A stretch of DNA of 64,000 nt from DAOUET01 sp034430155 (GCA_034430155.1 DAOUET010000050.1:1-64000), one strand, 5' to 3'; shown: positions 16,776-26,525, counted from the stretch's first letter. Translations and numbers: made by a program. Notes: a model not told the origin generated them from the sequence alone.

Positions 16776-18026
16776 ATGCGAGTATTAATCGCCGGGCAGA
16801 CTTATTACCCTGCCTATAATGGTCAATCAATCTTTACTACAAACCTGGCTGAAGGTCTCGTCAGACGCGGACATGAAGTACTGGTCATCAGACCTTCTTT
16901 GACTGGTCCACCAGAACGAAACAACCGACACGGCGTCCAGATTGAAGCGATCCGATCAGTACAATTGAATTTCTTACATCCAGATGTTTATTACACCCCT
17001 TTTCCTGGGGATGCCGTAAGATCAATTTTCCGAAAATTTAAACCGGACATAGCTCATATTCACGATCACTACCCCATCAGTCAAGCGGTCTATAGAAATA
17101 CACGGAGAATTGGCATCAAAGTTGTAGGTACAAACCACTTCATGCCAGAAAATGCAACCCCCTACCTGCCATGGGCCGCGAGCCTAAAACCAATTTACGA
17201 TTGGCTATTATGGCACTGGGTTTTCAATCTATATAATAGTCTGGATGTTGCCACAGCCCCATCAAAAACCGCAGTTTCCATCGTACACAAGAGTGGTTTA
17301 AAAGCACCCACCTATGCGATATCTTGTGGCATCAATCAGGATCACTTCCATTTAGACACCGATATCAACCAAAGGGCCTGGCGACAAAGCTTTGGCTTGA
17401 ATCCGGACAGTGTGACTGTTCTATTTGTTGGTCGCGTCGATCATGAGAAACGATTAGATGTCCTCTTACGGGCAATTCATCGTTTAAATCGGCCCGACAT
17501 TCAACTCGTCGTGGCTGGCAAAGGAGCAGCCAGAAAAGAACTTGAGAAAATGGCTGGTGACCTCGACCTGGAAGGTAGAATTTATTTTCTTGGATTCGTT
17601 CGCGAAGAGGATTTGCCCGCCTTGTTTAATTCTGCTGACATATTTGCCATGCCCAGTGAAGCAGAATTGTTAAGTATAGCAACACTTGAGGCAATGTCCT
17701 GCGCTCGCCCCGTGCTTGCAGCCCGGGCAGGTGCTCTACCTGAATTAGTAACGAATGGGGTCAATGGTTATTTGTTCAAAGCTGGTGATGAAAACGATGC
17801 TGCTCGTGCAATGAGTACCCTGGTCGATCACCCAGAACGTTGGCTCAGAATGGGGCAAGCCAGTGCAGAAAAAGCTCAACAGCATAACTTGGATTATGTT
17901 ATCCAAAGATATGAAAAGCTTTATGAAAGCCTACTTTCAAAGCCAGTCCTATCCAGAAGACCGACAACATTCAAAAGGGAAAGACCTGCACCGAAACGTG
18001 TTCACAATTCTATCGACACTCTATGA
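16776..18026 (+). CDS. GT4-family glycosyltransferase
   Basis: A 416-residue GT-B enzyme. The N-terminal half begins MRVLIAGQTYYPAYNGQSIFT and has HIHDHYP. The C-terminal GT1-type half has FVGRVDHEKRLDVLLRAI, GFVREEDLPALFNSADIFAMPSEAE and SIATLEAMSCARPVLAARAGALPELV, including the nucleotide-sugar-binding E-x7-E-type motif. It resembles diacylglycerol or phosphoinositol glycosyltransferases in overall motifs; the acceptor is not determinable. The adjacent DedA gene fits glycolipid synthesis. The basic C-terminal tail (about 390-416) may bind membrane surfaces. Confidence 0.85.
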   Translation: MRVLIAGQTYYPAYNGQSIFTTNLAEGLVRRGHEVLVIRPSLTGPPERNNRHGVQIEAIRSVQLNFLHPDVYYTPFPGDAVRSIFRKFKPDIAHIHDHYPISQAVYRNTRRIGIKVVGTNHFMPENATPYLPWAASLKPIYDWLLWHWVFNLYNSLDVATAPSKTAVSIVHKSGLKAPTYAISCGINQDHFHLDTDINQRAWRQSFGLNPDSVTVLFVGRVDHEKRLDVLLRAIHRLNRPDIQLVVAGKGAARKELEKMAGDLDLEGRIYFLGFVREEDLPALFNSADIFAMPSEAELLSIATLEAMSCARPVLAARAGALPELVTNGVNGYLFKAGDENDAARAMSTLVDHPERWLRMGQASAEKAQQHNLDYVIQRYEKLYESLLSKPVLSRRPTTFKRERPAPKRVHNSIDTL

Positions 18027-18165
18027 ACCATTTCAAACATCGCTTTAGTCGGTAAATTTTTATTCGTTACGGGAGATGCAATAATTCTACGAGAAGACTA
18101 TCTCTCTCATTCCAGTTCAGAGGGATCAGAAATCACTTGGAAATGTGAAAGGATAAAGACACGAA

Positions 18166-19698
18166 ATGAGCCATAACCACCATCCAGATCCATCGGTTCT
18201 GGTGATATTTGGCGCTGGGGGTGACCTAACCTGGCGAAAGCTAATACCAGCACTATTAAACTTGTATTTAGATCATTGGCTACCGGAAAAATTTTCGATT
18301 ATCGGTTTGGATCGTAAAGAGATGAGCGATGATGAGTTTCGCAACTCGTTACGCGATGGCATCGATAAATTTTCGCGCAGGGGTAAAGTTGATAATAACC
18401 ACTGGAATGAGTTCGCCTCTCACCTGAACTTTATGACTGCTAACTTTTCAGATGCAAAGTCTTACGAGGCTCTTTCTGATTTTCTTGATCAACAAGACAA
18501 AGATTGGGATGTTATCGCAAACCGTATCTTTTACCAAGCCACCCCCCCCTTCCTGGTAGAAACTATCGTGAAACATCTCGGTGAGGCCAAGATCTGTTTG
18601 GATTGTGATCGTTCTCGGGTTGTGTTAGAAAAACCTTTTGGTAGAGATCTTGCTTCGGCTGAAGAATTGAACCAAATGCTCACAAGCGTCCTCCAAGAGC
18701 CTCAAATTTATCGTATCGACCATTATCTTGGGAAAGAGACCGTACAAAATATCTTGGCATTCCGTTTCGCTAATGCTCTTTTTGAGCCAATTTGGGACCG
18801 TCGTTATATCGAACATGTCCAAATCACCGTAGCCGAGAATGTGGGAGTTGAACACCGGGGAGGTTACTACGATCAAGCCGGCGCTCTACGCGATATGATT
18901 CAAAATCATCTCCTACAAGTTTTGTGCTTGGTAACCATGGAGCCGCCGGTTTCTTTTGACGATGAAGAAATCCGAAACAAGAAAGTAGATGTACTTCACG
19001 CTATCCGCCCTATCCCCCGGGATCATGTGAACGAATTCGCAGTAAGGGGACAGTATGGAGAGGGTTGGCTTAAAGGAGAAAAAGTGATTGCTTACCAGGA
19101 GGAGCCTGGTGTTACATCTGGATCTACCACCGAGACATATGCAGCACTAAAATTATTTGTCGATAATTGGCGCTGGCAAGATATACCTTTCTATTTGCGT
19201 ACTGGAAAACGCCTTCCTGAACGAGTATCAGAGGTATCTATCCAATTTCGCCGGGTGCCCCACCAATCCTTTCCAGATTCTGCTGTGGGAAATTGGCAAC
19301 CTAATCGACTGATTATTCACATTCAACCGAATGAAGGTATCCTATTGCGGTTTCAAGCAAAAAGACCGGGACCAACCATGCGCCTAAATCCAGTTGATAT
19401 GCATTTCTTCTATAAAGATGCCTTTAAGACTTCACCTCCAGAAGCCTACGAAACCCTCTTACTGGATGTGATGCTTGGCGATGCGACTTTATTTATGCGG
19501 GCTGATCAAGTGGAAGCAGCTTGGTCTGTTGTTACCCAGATTCTCGAAGGTTGGGAAGCGATATCCCCAGTGGATTTCCCTAACTATCAAGCAGGCACCT
19601 GGGGGCCGGAAGAAGCCGAGGTGCTGATCGCAAGAGATGGTAGGAGCTGGTTGACGCCAAAAAGTGGGGAAGAACCAGAAGAGCAAGAAAAAGAGTGA
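18166..19698 (+). CDS. zwf: Glucose-6-phosphate 1-dehydrogenase
   Basis: A 510-residue G6PD, first enzyme of the oxidative pentose phosphate pathway, making 6-phosphogluconolactone and NADPH. The dinucleotide-binding motif is GAGGDLTWRKL (usually GASGDLAKRK, so S to G and a W in place of A/T-K). The substrate-binding signature RIDHYLGKE and EKPFGRDLASA are conserved. The last roughly 15 residues are Glu-rich. The stop overlaps the pgl start in ATGA, so translation is coupled. Confidence 0.95.
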   Translation: MSHNHHPDPSVLVIFGAGGDLTWRKLIPALLNLYLDHWLPEKFSIIGLDRKEMSDDEFRNSLRDGIDKFSRRGKVDNNHWNEFASHLNFMTANFSDAKSYEALSDFLDQQDKDWDVIANRIFYQATPPFLVETIVKHLGEAKICLDCDRSRVVLEKPFGRDLASAEELNQMLTSVLQEPQIYRIDHYLGKETVQNILAFRFANALFEPIWDRRYIEHVQITVAENVGVEHRGGYYDQAGALRDMIQNHLLQVLCLVTMEPPVSFDDEEIRNKKVDVLHAIRPIPRDHVNEFAVRGQYGEGWLKGEKVIAYQEEPGVTSGSTTETYAALKLFVDNWRWQDIPFYLRTGKRLPERVSEVSIQFRRVPHQSFPDSAVGNWQPNRLIIHIQPNEGILLRFQAKRPGPTMRLNPVDMHFFYKDAFKTSPPEAYETLLLDVMLGDATLFMRADQVEAAWSVVTQILEGWEAISPVDFPNYQAGTWGPEEAEVLIARDGRSWLTPKSGEEPEEQEKE

Positions 19699-20426
19699 TG
19701 ATCTGGAGGTACGGTGATTTCGAATCGCTCAGCTATGCTGCAGCCGGGTTATTCACTCAAAGAGCCAGGCTTACGGTTGAGGAGACGGGAAAATTTACGG
19801 TAGCCCTTTCAGGTGGTCAGACACCCGAGAGGGCTTATCAGCTACTGGCAGAGCATCCATTTCGCGAACGAGTCCCATGGGAACATGTGAATGTCTTTTG
19901 GGGGGACGAACGTTGTGTGCCACCGGATGATCTTATGAGCAACGAACGGATGATACGTCGGGCGTTGTTGGAGCACGTTCCTATCCCACCATCACAGATC
20001 CATCCCATACGCTGCCAGAAGTCCCCCCAATCAGCTGCATTGGAATACGAAGATTTGCTGCAAGAATATTTTAGAACGGCGCAAGCGCGTATAGACCTAA
20101 TTTTCCTTGGCCTGGGTGAAAATGGACATACAGCTTCGCTGTTCCCAGGCACAGATGTCCTGCACGAGAAACAGCGTTGGGTCGCCGAAGTTTATCTACC
20201 GGATCAAAATACCTACCGGGTGACCTTGACAGCGGGGTTAATCAATCAAGCTGCCATGGTTGTATTTCTTGTATCTGGTGCCAACAAAGCTTCAGTCCTC
20301 AAGGAAGTGCTTGAGGGAAAACTTGATCCCGGACGTTTGCCAGCGCAACTGATCAAACCAGAACATGGCGACCTTTTATGGTTCGTAGACCAGGAAGCCA
20401 GCATCTTTTTGACTGAAGAGGTCTGA
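19698..20426 (+). CDS. pgl: 6-phosphogluconolactonase
   Basis: A 242-residue DevB-type lactonase that hydrolyses the zwf product. Motifs: ALSGGQTPERAYQLL, VNVFWGDERCVPPDD, SNERMIRRALLEHV and FLGLGENGHTASLFPGT. ATG at 19698 shares bases with the zwf TGA; GTG at 19695 is an alternative start. No gnd or edd gene follows, so the fate of 6-phosphogluconate is not shown in this window. Confidence 0.94.
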   Translation: MIWRYGDFESLSYAAAGLFTQRARLTVEETGKFTVALSGGQTPERAYQLLAEHPFRERVPWEHVNVFWGDERCVPPDDLMSNERMIRRALLEHVPIPPSQIHPIRCQKSPQSAALEYEDLLQEYFRTAQARIDLIFLGLGENGHTASLFPGTDVLHEKQRWVAEVYLPDQNTYRVTLTAGLINQAAMVVFLVSGANKASVLKEVLEGKLDPGRLPAQLIKPEHGDLLWFVDQEASIFLTEEV

Positions 20427-20591
20427 CTATACCACTAGAGCAAGTCGGATCAATCAAATATGGACTTTCAGTTCTTGAATAGCGCTTAATCCTCACTTTT
20501 AAGATATCCATAAATGTTAATTTAGATTCTTATAAAGACTCGCTCTCAATTGTTTGATAGACTTATATAAATAAGGAATTAAGGATATTTC

Positions 20592-21317
20592 ATGGGATAC
20601 CCCCAAATCTCGGAAATTTCCAATGAAGAGAAATCTATACAATACAGTCGAAGAGAACAGCTATTCGAGGTAGCAGTCTTTCTGTTCTTAATTTTCCCTT
20701 CGATGGCATTTTCGTTCTTCGCGATAAACCAAGGTAGCGTCAGTTTTGTACTTACAGCAATCGCAACGATCCTTCGGGACCTGGCACTGGTAAGTTTGAT
20801 CCTCTTTTTCCTTTGGCGAAATAAGGAATCCCTCATCCAAATTGGTTGGGCATTAAAGAATTTTTGGAAAGAGGTCTTGATAGGAATTGTCCTGTTCCCA
20901 TTCGTTTTTTTTGGAGCTGGCCTGCTTGATCAGTTCTTGAGTTCCATTGGTTTCTCCACGCCTTCCACTCCTTTACCAGCTGCGTTATCAGCGCAAGGCC
21001 CTGGAGAATTATTGCTTGCTTCCGTTTTGGTAGTAGTCGTCGCCCTGGCTGAGGAAACAATATTCAGGGGTTATCTAATCCTGCGATTTGGCGGAATCAC
21101 CAATAATCTAGCATCTGCGATTATCTTGTCGGCTATTGTATTTTCTATCGGTCATGGTTACGAGGGTACTGCGGGTGTTGTAACGGTAGCCGCGATGGGC
21201 GCGGTGTTTGCGATTATTTATGTGTGGCGGCGAAGTCTGGTAGCCCCCATAGTCATGCACTTTTTACAAGATTTTATCGGCATTGTCCTGTTACCTTCGC
21301 TTGGTTTAATCAAATAG
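20592..21317 (+). CDS. CPBP-family intramembrane protease
   Basis: A 241-residue membrane protein with about seven helices and the CPBP (Abi/Rce1-like) active-site motifs: E154-E155 in EETIFRGYL, FSIGHGYEG with the second-motif histidine, and a final MHFLQDF motif. The family includes CAAX-processing enzymes and bacteriocin-immunity or membrane-protein-processing proteases. The substrate is unknown. It is followed 37 bp downstream by another intramembrane metalloprotease gene. Confidence 0.82.
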   Translation: MGYPQISEISNEEKSIQYSRREQLFEVAVFLFLIFPSMAFSFFAINQGSVSFVLTAIATILRDLALVSLILFFLWRNKESLIQIGWALKNFWKEVLIGIVLFPFVFFGAGLLDQFLSSIGFSTPSTPLPAALSAQGPGELLLASVLVVVVALAEETIFRGYLILRFGGITNNLASAIILSAIVFSIGHGYEGTAGVVTVAAMGAVFAIIYVWRRSLVAPIVMHFLQDFIGIVLLPSLGLIK

Positions 21318-21354
21318 AATACTTCTATCTGATCTGCATAGATAAGGAGAAAAA

Positions 21355-22479
21355 ATGATAAACAGACAATCGATCTCATTAGGCCGTATTTTCAATATAC
21401 CCATTGGCTTAGATTATTCGTGGTTTTTAATCTTTATTCTACTCACCTGGAGTCTAGCAATCAGCTATTTCCCAGCTGAATTCAAGAATTGGCCAACAAT
21501 CCAATATTGGGTGGTGGGAGCCATAACAGCCATTATGCTTTTTGTGAGCGTTTTATTGCACGAGCTTGGACATTCAGTTGTAGCGTTGGCTTACAAGATT
21601 CCAGTTAAGAGCATTACTTTATTTATTTTTGGCGGTGTTTCTCAAATAGGAGATGAGCCCCCAAGCGCACTGGCTGAATTTTGGATCTCTATTGTGGGTC
21701 CGTTAGTCAGCTTCGCTCTGGCGTTAATCCTATTTATTGTCCAACCACTGACTTCTGTGTTTGCCCCCCTTTTGGCGGTGGTCAAATACTTATTTATTAT
21801 CAACCTCTTCCTGGGTCTGTTCAATTTAATCCCAGGCTTTCCACTCGATGGTGGCGGCGTTTTCATGGCGATCGTATGGGGCCTGACGAACAACGTGCGA
21901 CGAGCAACCATTATAGCTGCCAATGTCGGTCGGTTTATCGCCTATCTTTTCATAATCATTGGCGTTTATTTAGTCTTTACAGGAAATATTATTAATGGTA
22001 TCTGGATCGCATTCATCGGTTGGTTTTTAGAGAGCGCAGCAGCTGGTCAGGTTCAACAACAAAAAATCCAGGGATTGCTGGCTGGTCACAAAGTAAAGGA
22101 AGCCATGAGCCGGGCGTACACATCAGTTATGGCAGAGAGTTCTCTGCAGGGGTTAGTGGATGATCACATTTTAGGACAGGGGAGACGGAGTTTCTTGGTC
22201 GAACGAGGGGATCAAGTAGTTGGTCTACTCACCTTGCACAACATTAAAGAGACACCACGTGAACAATGGACAACAACCCACGCCTCACAAGTGATGATCT
22301 CGTTGGATAAATTGAGAATAATCCAACCTGAAACAGAGTTATGGAGCGCTATCAAGGAAATGGATAGAGATGGGGTTAATCAGCTCCCGGTGATGGTTGA
22401 TGGTCATATTGAGGGAATGCTATCGAGGGAAGATGTAATCAGTTACCTGCGCACATTACAGGAGCTGGAAAGCAGGTGA
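21355..22479 (+). CDS. Site-2-type M50 metalloprotease with CBS domains
   Basis: A 374-residue membrane protease. The zinc motif HELGH lies at residues 69-73 and the third-ligand motif NLIPGFPLDGG near 157-167, within six helices. The C-terminal part (about 240-374) carries two CBS modules (VKEAMSRAYTSV... and ASQVMISLDKLRII...), which bind adenine nucleotides in relatives. Such rhomboid-like S2Ps cut membrane-bound regulators such as anti-sigma factors. GATAAGGAGAAAA precedes ATG. It may be coupled with the CPBP protease upstream. Confidence 0.88.
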   Translation: MINRQSISLGRIFNIPIGLDYSWFLIFILLTWSLAISYFPAEFKNWPTIQYWVVGAITAIMLFVSVLLHELGHSVVALAYKIPVKSITLFIFGGVSQIGDEPPSALAEFWISIVGPLVSFALALILFIVQPLTSVFAPLLAVVKYLFIINLFLGLFNLIPGFPLDGGGVFMAIVWGLTNNVRRATIIAANVGRFIAYLFIIIGVYLVFTGNIINGIWIAFIGWFLESAAAGQVQQQKIQGLLAGHKVKEAMSRAYTSVMAESSLQGLVDDHILGQGRRSFLVERGDQVVGLLTLHNIKETPREQWTTTHASQVMISLDKLRIIQPETELWSAIKEMDRDGVNQLPVMVDGHIEGMLSREDVISYLRTLQELESR

Positions 22480-22616
22480 TGATACCTTCTCCCACCCAAA
22501 CACATCATTTATCCGCCTAAGTACGAACAAATCAATCTCTCCTTTTGCTTATGAACTGCGCTATATATAAATGCTGGCAGTTCATTTTCTGCGCGCCTTC
22601 GATTTTCAAATCCGTC

Positions 22617-22666
22617 TTACTTATTGCTTTCATCTAGGTTATAATTCAGACTAATCTCCTTATAAT
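22617..22666 (+). promoter_or_regulatory. Two TATAAT boxes before the sensor-kinase gene
   Basis: Perfect -10-like hexamers TATAAT occur at 22640-22645 and 22661-22666, each within TTATAATT. Matching -35 boxes are weak (TTACTT at 22617-22622 for the first). They lie 26-52 bases before the start codon. Confidence 0.3.
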
Positions 22667-22691
22667 TAGGGTAAATGGCATCAAGAACCAT

Positions 22692-24521
22692 ATGAACGAT
22701 TTTCTAAAGAAAGTCCCTCTTTTTTCCAGTCTTTCAGATGATGACCTAGATCGTCTGCGTGAAATGGTTACAGAAGTACATTTACCCGCAGGTGAAATGC
22801 TTTTTGGCGAAGGCGATATGGGGGATAAAGCTTATGTGATCAAACAAGGGCAAATCGAAATTGTAAAGTCTTCTGGAGGAAAGACAGTATTGTTGGCCGT
22901 CCGTCAAGCTGGTGAAGTTATCGGGGAAATGTCCTTACTTGAAGCAACTCCAAGAATGGCCAGCGGAATTGCTCGAACTGATAGCGATCTTCTAGCTATC
23001 AGCCACCGTCAATTGGATCACTTGTTGAATACCAGCCCATCAGCTGCACGTGCGATGCTTTTAACTATTACAGCGCGCTATCGGTCAACCGAGGTTTTAC
23101 TTCACCAAAGTGAAAAAATGGCACAACTTGGGACTCTAACTGCCGGTATAGCCCACGAGATTAATAACCCCACCGCAGCGGTTGTACGCGGTTCCAACCA
23201 GTTGCGCGACGAGATAAGTCACTTACAAGATGCGCAGATGAAAATTGGCGAGCTGAAATTAACCCCAGCTGCCTTCGAGGCGCTACGGATGCTCGATGAT
23301 TTGGCGAAACAGCGAGCAGGTCAACCGATAGAATTGGATTCCATCGGCCGCAGCGATCGCGAATATGAAATGGAAAACTGGCTCGACGACCAGGATATAG
23401 AGAACGCCTGGGATTTATCACCAATATTGATCAATCTGGGCTTTCAGATTGAGGATCTTAAGAATCTCATAGCTAGCTTTAACCCTGACCAATTACCCAA
23501 TATCATCCAATGGCTTGGAGCAACCTGTACTGTTTATAGTCTTCTCGAAGAAATCAACCAGGGTTCTGGTCGAATCTCTGATATTGTCAAGGCGCTAAAA
23601 CTCTACGTGTACCTCGATCAGGCACCTGTCCAATTGGTTGATATCCACGAAGGATTAAATAACACGTTAGTCATTCTGAGAAATAAGATCAAAGGTGGTG
23701 TGACCGTTCGCCGCGAGTATTCAGAAAATTTACCTCGAGTGGAAGCTTATGGGAGCGAACTTAATCAGGTATGGACAAACCTGATTGACAATGCCATTGA
23801 TGCAGTCGACGGAAATGGAGAAATTATCCTGCGAACTCACTTCCAAGATCCCTGGGTAAAAGTCGAGGTGGAAGATAATGGAGCCAGCATCCCTGTGGAA
23901 GTTCAATCGAAGTTATTTAGCCCCTTTTTCACCACAAAACCGGTCGGTAAGGGCACAGGGCTGGGTTTGAATATCTCCTATAACATCATAAACAAACATG
24001 GCGGTGAAATAAAATTCTTCTCTCAAAAAGGAAAAACATGTTTTGAAGTCTGGCTTCCGAAAAATTTTAATGACGGCAATTCTAGCTCTACCCCACCGAC
24101 AGCCTTCCAAAACACTGATGATGAAAAGCTGCTTCAAATTTTGCATAACACCCACACCATCGCGGTTGTTGGAATCACCGATTATCGAGATCGACCGTCA
24201 TACTCGGTACCGGCTTATCTACAAAAGCATGGCTACAAAATCATACCCGTCAACCCACATATCGGCGAGGTATTGGACAAAAAAACGTGTCCAGATCTTC
24301 TCTCGATTCCCCAGCCGATAGACGTGGTCTTAATCTTTCGGCGGTCCGAGGCAGTTCCACAAATTGTCGACCAAGCTGTCCAGATTGGAGCGAAAGTAAT
24401 CTGGATGCAAGAGGGCATCGTTAATGAAGCAGCTGCCCAGGTTGCCAGAGCAGCAGGTCTGGATGTCGTCATGGACACCTGCATGCGTGCTACTTATAAA
24501 AGGCTGATACGCTCTAAATGA
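22692..24521 (+). CDS. cNMP-binding histidine kinase fused to a YccU-type CoA-binding domain
   Basis: A 609-residue soluble sensor. Residues about 8-125 form a cyclic-nucleotide-binding domain with a complete phosphate-binding cassette (GEVIGEMSLLEATPRMASG). A histidine-kinase part follows: H155 in AGIAHEINNP, an unusually long helical region to about 350, then an HATPase with NLIDNAIDAV, DNGASI, FSPFFTTK and GKGTGLGLN. An N/S/T/P-rich linker near 455-475 leads to a complete CoA_binding_2 domain (about 480-609: TIAVVGITDYRDRPSY, IIPVNP, VIWMQEGIVNEAAAQVA). That domain normally stands alone. One continuous frame encodes everything. No response regulator lies nearby, so the output partner is unknown. 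Confidence 0.88.
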   Translation: MNDFLKKVPLFSSLSDDDLDRLREMVTEVHLPAGEMLFGEGDMGDKAYVIKQGQIEIVKSSGGKTVLLAVRQAGEVIGEMSLLEATPRMASGIARTDSDLLAISHRQLDHLLNTSPSAARAMLLTITARYRSTEVLLHQSEKMAQLGTLTAGIAHEINNPTAAVVRGSNQLRDEISHLQDAQMKIGELKLTPAAFEALRMLDDLAKQRAGQPIELDSIGRSDREYEMENWLDDQDIENAWDLSPILINLGFQIEDLKNLIASFNPDQLPNIIQWLGATCTVYSLLEEINQGSGRISDIVKALKLYVYLDQAPVQLVDIHEGLNNTLVILRNKIKGGVTVRREYSENLPRVEAYGSELNQVWTNLIDNAIDAVDGNGEIILRTHFQDPWVKVEVEDNGASIPVEVQSKLFSPFFTTKPVGKGTGLGLNISYNIINKHGGEIKFFSQKGKTCFEVWLPKNFNDGNSSSTPPTAFQNTDDEKLLQILHNTHTIAVVGITDYRDRPSYSVPAYLQKHGYKIIPVNPHIGEVLDKKTCPDLLSIPQPIDVVLIFRRSEAVPQIVDQAVQIGAKVIWMQEGIVNEAAAQVARAAGLDVVMDTCMRATYKRLIRSK

Positions 24522-24542
24522 GACAAGCTTTTTATATTAATA

Positions 24543-26208
24543 GGACTTACGCAGTTGGTGGGAGGATGGGGGTGTTTGGGCGGGCAACGAGCTTGTGAAA
24601 AAATTTCGTTTTGATTGATTGACATCTAACGAGCCTCTCGTAGACCGTTCAAAAAAATCAAAAGCACCATAACAGAAGATATGCATTACAGGCTTCCTCG
24701 CTCATCTCAGCTTGTTCATTCTGCGGGGTTCAAGCATGTGCCGCCGCCAAGCGCAAAGTTCGTCCCCGGAGTAAGGTATGCAAGAGGGCAAACCACAACG
24801 CCACCGCTTTCACCTTCGCCAGCCCTGGCACCCGAAAGGACTGCAGCCCGCGATTATGCTGAATGGCATTGACACACTCAGCTGTAGCCGCCCGCTCTTT
24901 GTAAATCTGCTTAGCTGGGGGGGTGGCCATCCGTAGCCGCCAGGCGGCGATTTCCGGGCTATCCCCAGGTTTGGGTTGATATGGATCACCATCGGGGGCA
25001 CGGCTCTTCGGCAGCAGGGCGTAGATGGTAATCTCTTTCTTGCTGACCTGTTCAAAATCGTTGAAGTTGACATATCCGCCATCCACCAGGGCTTCTTCTG
25101 GGCGGCGGTCATAGCGGGTCTCGATTTGGTTCAGCATGGCGCCCAGCTCGCCTTTATCATCCCCCTGGTTGGTAACCTCCACCCCGACAATTACCTGGGT
25201 TTGAGTGTCGGTCTCAAACTGCACGTTGTACGCCGGTCGGTAGCCTCCATTTGCCATTTTCATCGAGCGCACCTCGGCATCCGTGGCGGAGGCCCGCAGT
25301 TCACGCTTGCGGTCCTTTTTGTTGGCCTTCTTGGCTTGCTTTTTCTTTTCAGCTTCCAGTTCGACCATCCGTTGCAGAGCTTTCTCGACCCGCTCCTGGC
25401 GTTGGTGGGCTGCCCGTTGTCGGGCTGCTTTCTGTCGTTTGGATGTGGCTTGCGGATCGGACTCTAACTCCTGGCGCAAAGCCGCCACCTGCTGCTTGGC
25501 TTCCTGCAAATGCTGCTCTAGTTTCTTCCGCCGGTGAAAAGAACTGCGCCCAGCACTGGCCCGGACGCGCTTGCCATCCTGTGCTACCCGTTTCATGCTC
25601 AGCAGCCCATCCGCCAGCAACGCCGCCACGCTCTGGGTCAACAGTTCATCCAAGAAGTCGCCATGCTCCACCCGGAAGTCGGCCAGGGTGTGGTAATTGA
25701 CCGAGATCCCGCCACACAGCCAGCGGTAGGCGTCATGTTATTGACACAACCGATCCAGAGCTCGGGCACTGCCCACTCCTTCCAGGGTGGCGAACAACCA
25801 CAAGGCCATCAGGATGGCTGGATCAATCGCAGTTCGGCCCGCCTGGCCTTCCACCGCCCGGATCTCGGCGTACCAGGGTGTCAGGTCAAGCTGTTGGACG
25901 AAGTCCCAGATCAACCGGGCTGAATGGTCGGCTGGCAGTGTGCTCTCCAGGTCGACCGCTCGCCATTCGAGTTGCTGCTGGTCGGAACGGAGCACGCGAG
26001 ATTTCCCAGCTCCGGTTGCTTCTTGGATTTCTTCGGGTGGCGGTAAGGAGAACAGCATATCTTCCATGGTTACGGCTCCTTTTTACGGGTGGCGGTAGAT
26101 GCTGCTTACCATACTACATTTTGCCCGTTTTGAGGAGGTCTAGAGATTTTTTCACGGGCTCAACGCCCGCCCAAATACCCCCGATTTTCCCCTGAACTGC
26201 GTAACTAC
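24543..26208 (-). mobile_element. IS1182-type insertion sequence
   Basis: Outer inverted ends GGACTTACGCAGTT (24543-24556) and its reverse-complement partner at 26195-26208 match at 12 of 14 positions. Longer, diverged inner inverted repeats lie at about 24567-24609 and 26140-26183, sharing TTTGGGCGGGC and GTGAAAAAAT. A single transposase gene lies between them on the minus strand. The element is visibly GC-richer than its surroundings. TA flanks both ends, too short to prove a target duplication. It sits 21 bp after the sensor-kinase stop and beside a truncated S9 peptidase gene. Confidence 0.8.
24730..26067 (-). pseudogene. IS1182-family transposase with a nonsense mutation
   Basis: A DDE transposase of 445 codons read from ATG at 26067, behind AAAAGGAGC. 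The frame is interrupted once by TAA at 25740-25738, in RLCQ*HDAYRWLCGG, where relatives carry a glutamate (C-x-E-H-x-A-Y-R-W-L), so GAA to TAA is the likely change. Upstream is the N-terminal domain (DPAILMALWLFA). Downstream are ADGLLSMKRVAQDGKRVRASAG, a Lys/Arg/Gln-rich coiled region, ALVDGGYVNFNDFE and YKERAATAECVNA, the catalytic D-D-E set. Otherwise it appears undamaged. It is probably inactive unless the stop is suppressed or complemented by another copy. Confidence 0.82.
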
Positions 26209-26224
26209 TAATTAAAAGTAAAAT

Positions 26225-26359
26225 TCATATCTGATTTTTTCCCACCCGCTGAATACTATAGATTACGTTTTCCCCATAAGGTGATATCCTCGTCCCGGAT
26301 AACAATTTAACGCGATATAAATCCTCAAGCGTGATTTTTCGCTTTTCTCTTGCTGACAT
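26225..26359 (-). pseudogene. N-terminal stub of an S9-family peptidase
   Basis: ATG at 26359, directly behind AAGGAGAACAGGAG, opens 44 codons with KITLEDLYRVKLLSGTRISP and IYSIQRVGK, the typical first propeller-entry motif of S9 acylaminoacyl-peptidase-like proteins (E-D-L-Y-R-[IL]-x-L-V-S-x-P-x-I-S-P-D-G). The frame then hits TGA and the IS begins 17 bases further on. The remaining 600 or so codons are absent on the other side of the IS, so an IS-linked deletion probably removed them. Confidence 0.65.
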
Positions 26360-26519
26360 CTCCTGTTCTCCTTAATGTCCGAAATTATTATGGAAAAAGT
26401 TGAAGGGTGACTTCGCGAGAAGACACCAGAGGGATTAAACCTAAGGAAAATGAGATACAATTTTGGATATATTTCCAGAGGAATTGGTAAACTTTAACTC
26501 TACAATGACTTTCTTAATG

Positions 26520-26525
26520 TATAAT
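26520..26525 (+). promoter_or_regulatory. Candidate -10 box of the nuo operon
   Basis: A perfect TATAAT lies 37 bases before the nuoA start. No convincing -35 hexamer is found at 16-18 bases; TTTAAC at 26493-26498 is too distant. It is the only good candidate for starting the 11-kb operon. Confidence 0.35.

Noticed and set aside
24976..25700. Long plus-strand open frames opposite the transposase
   Set aside because: They are antisense to well-supported transposase codons, a common artefact in GC-rich genes.
24541..26210. TA target-site duplication of the IS1182 element
   Set aside because: TA flanks both ends, but two bases are not informative in this AT-rich setting.
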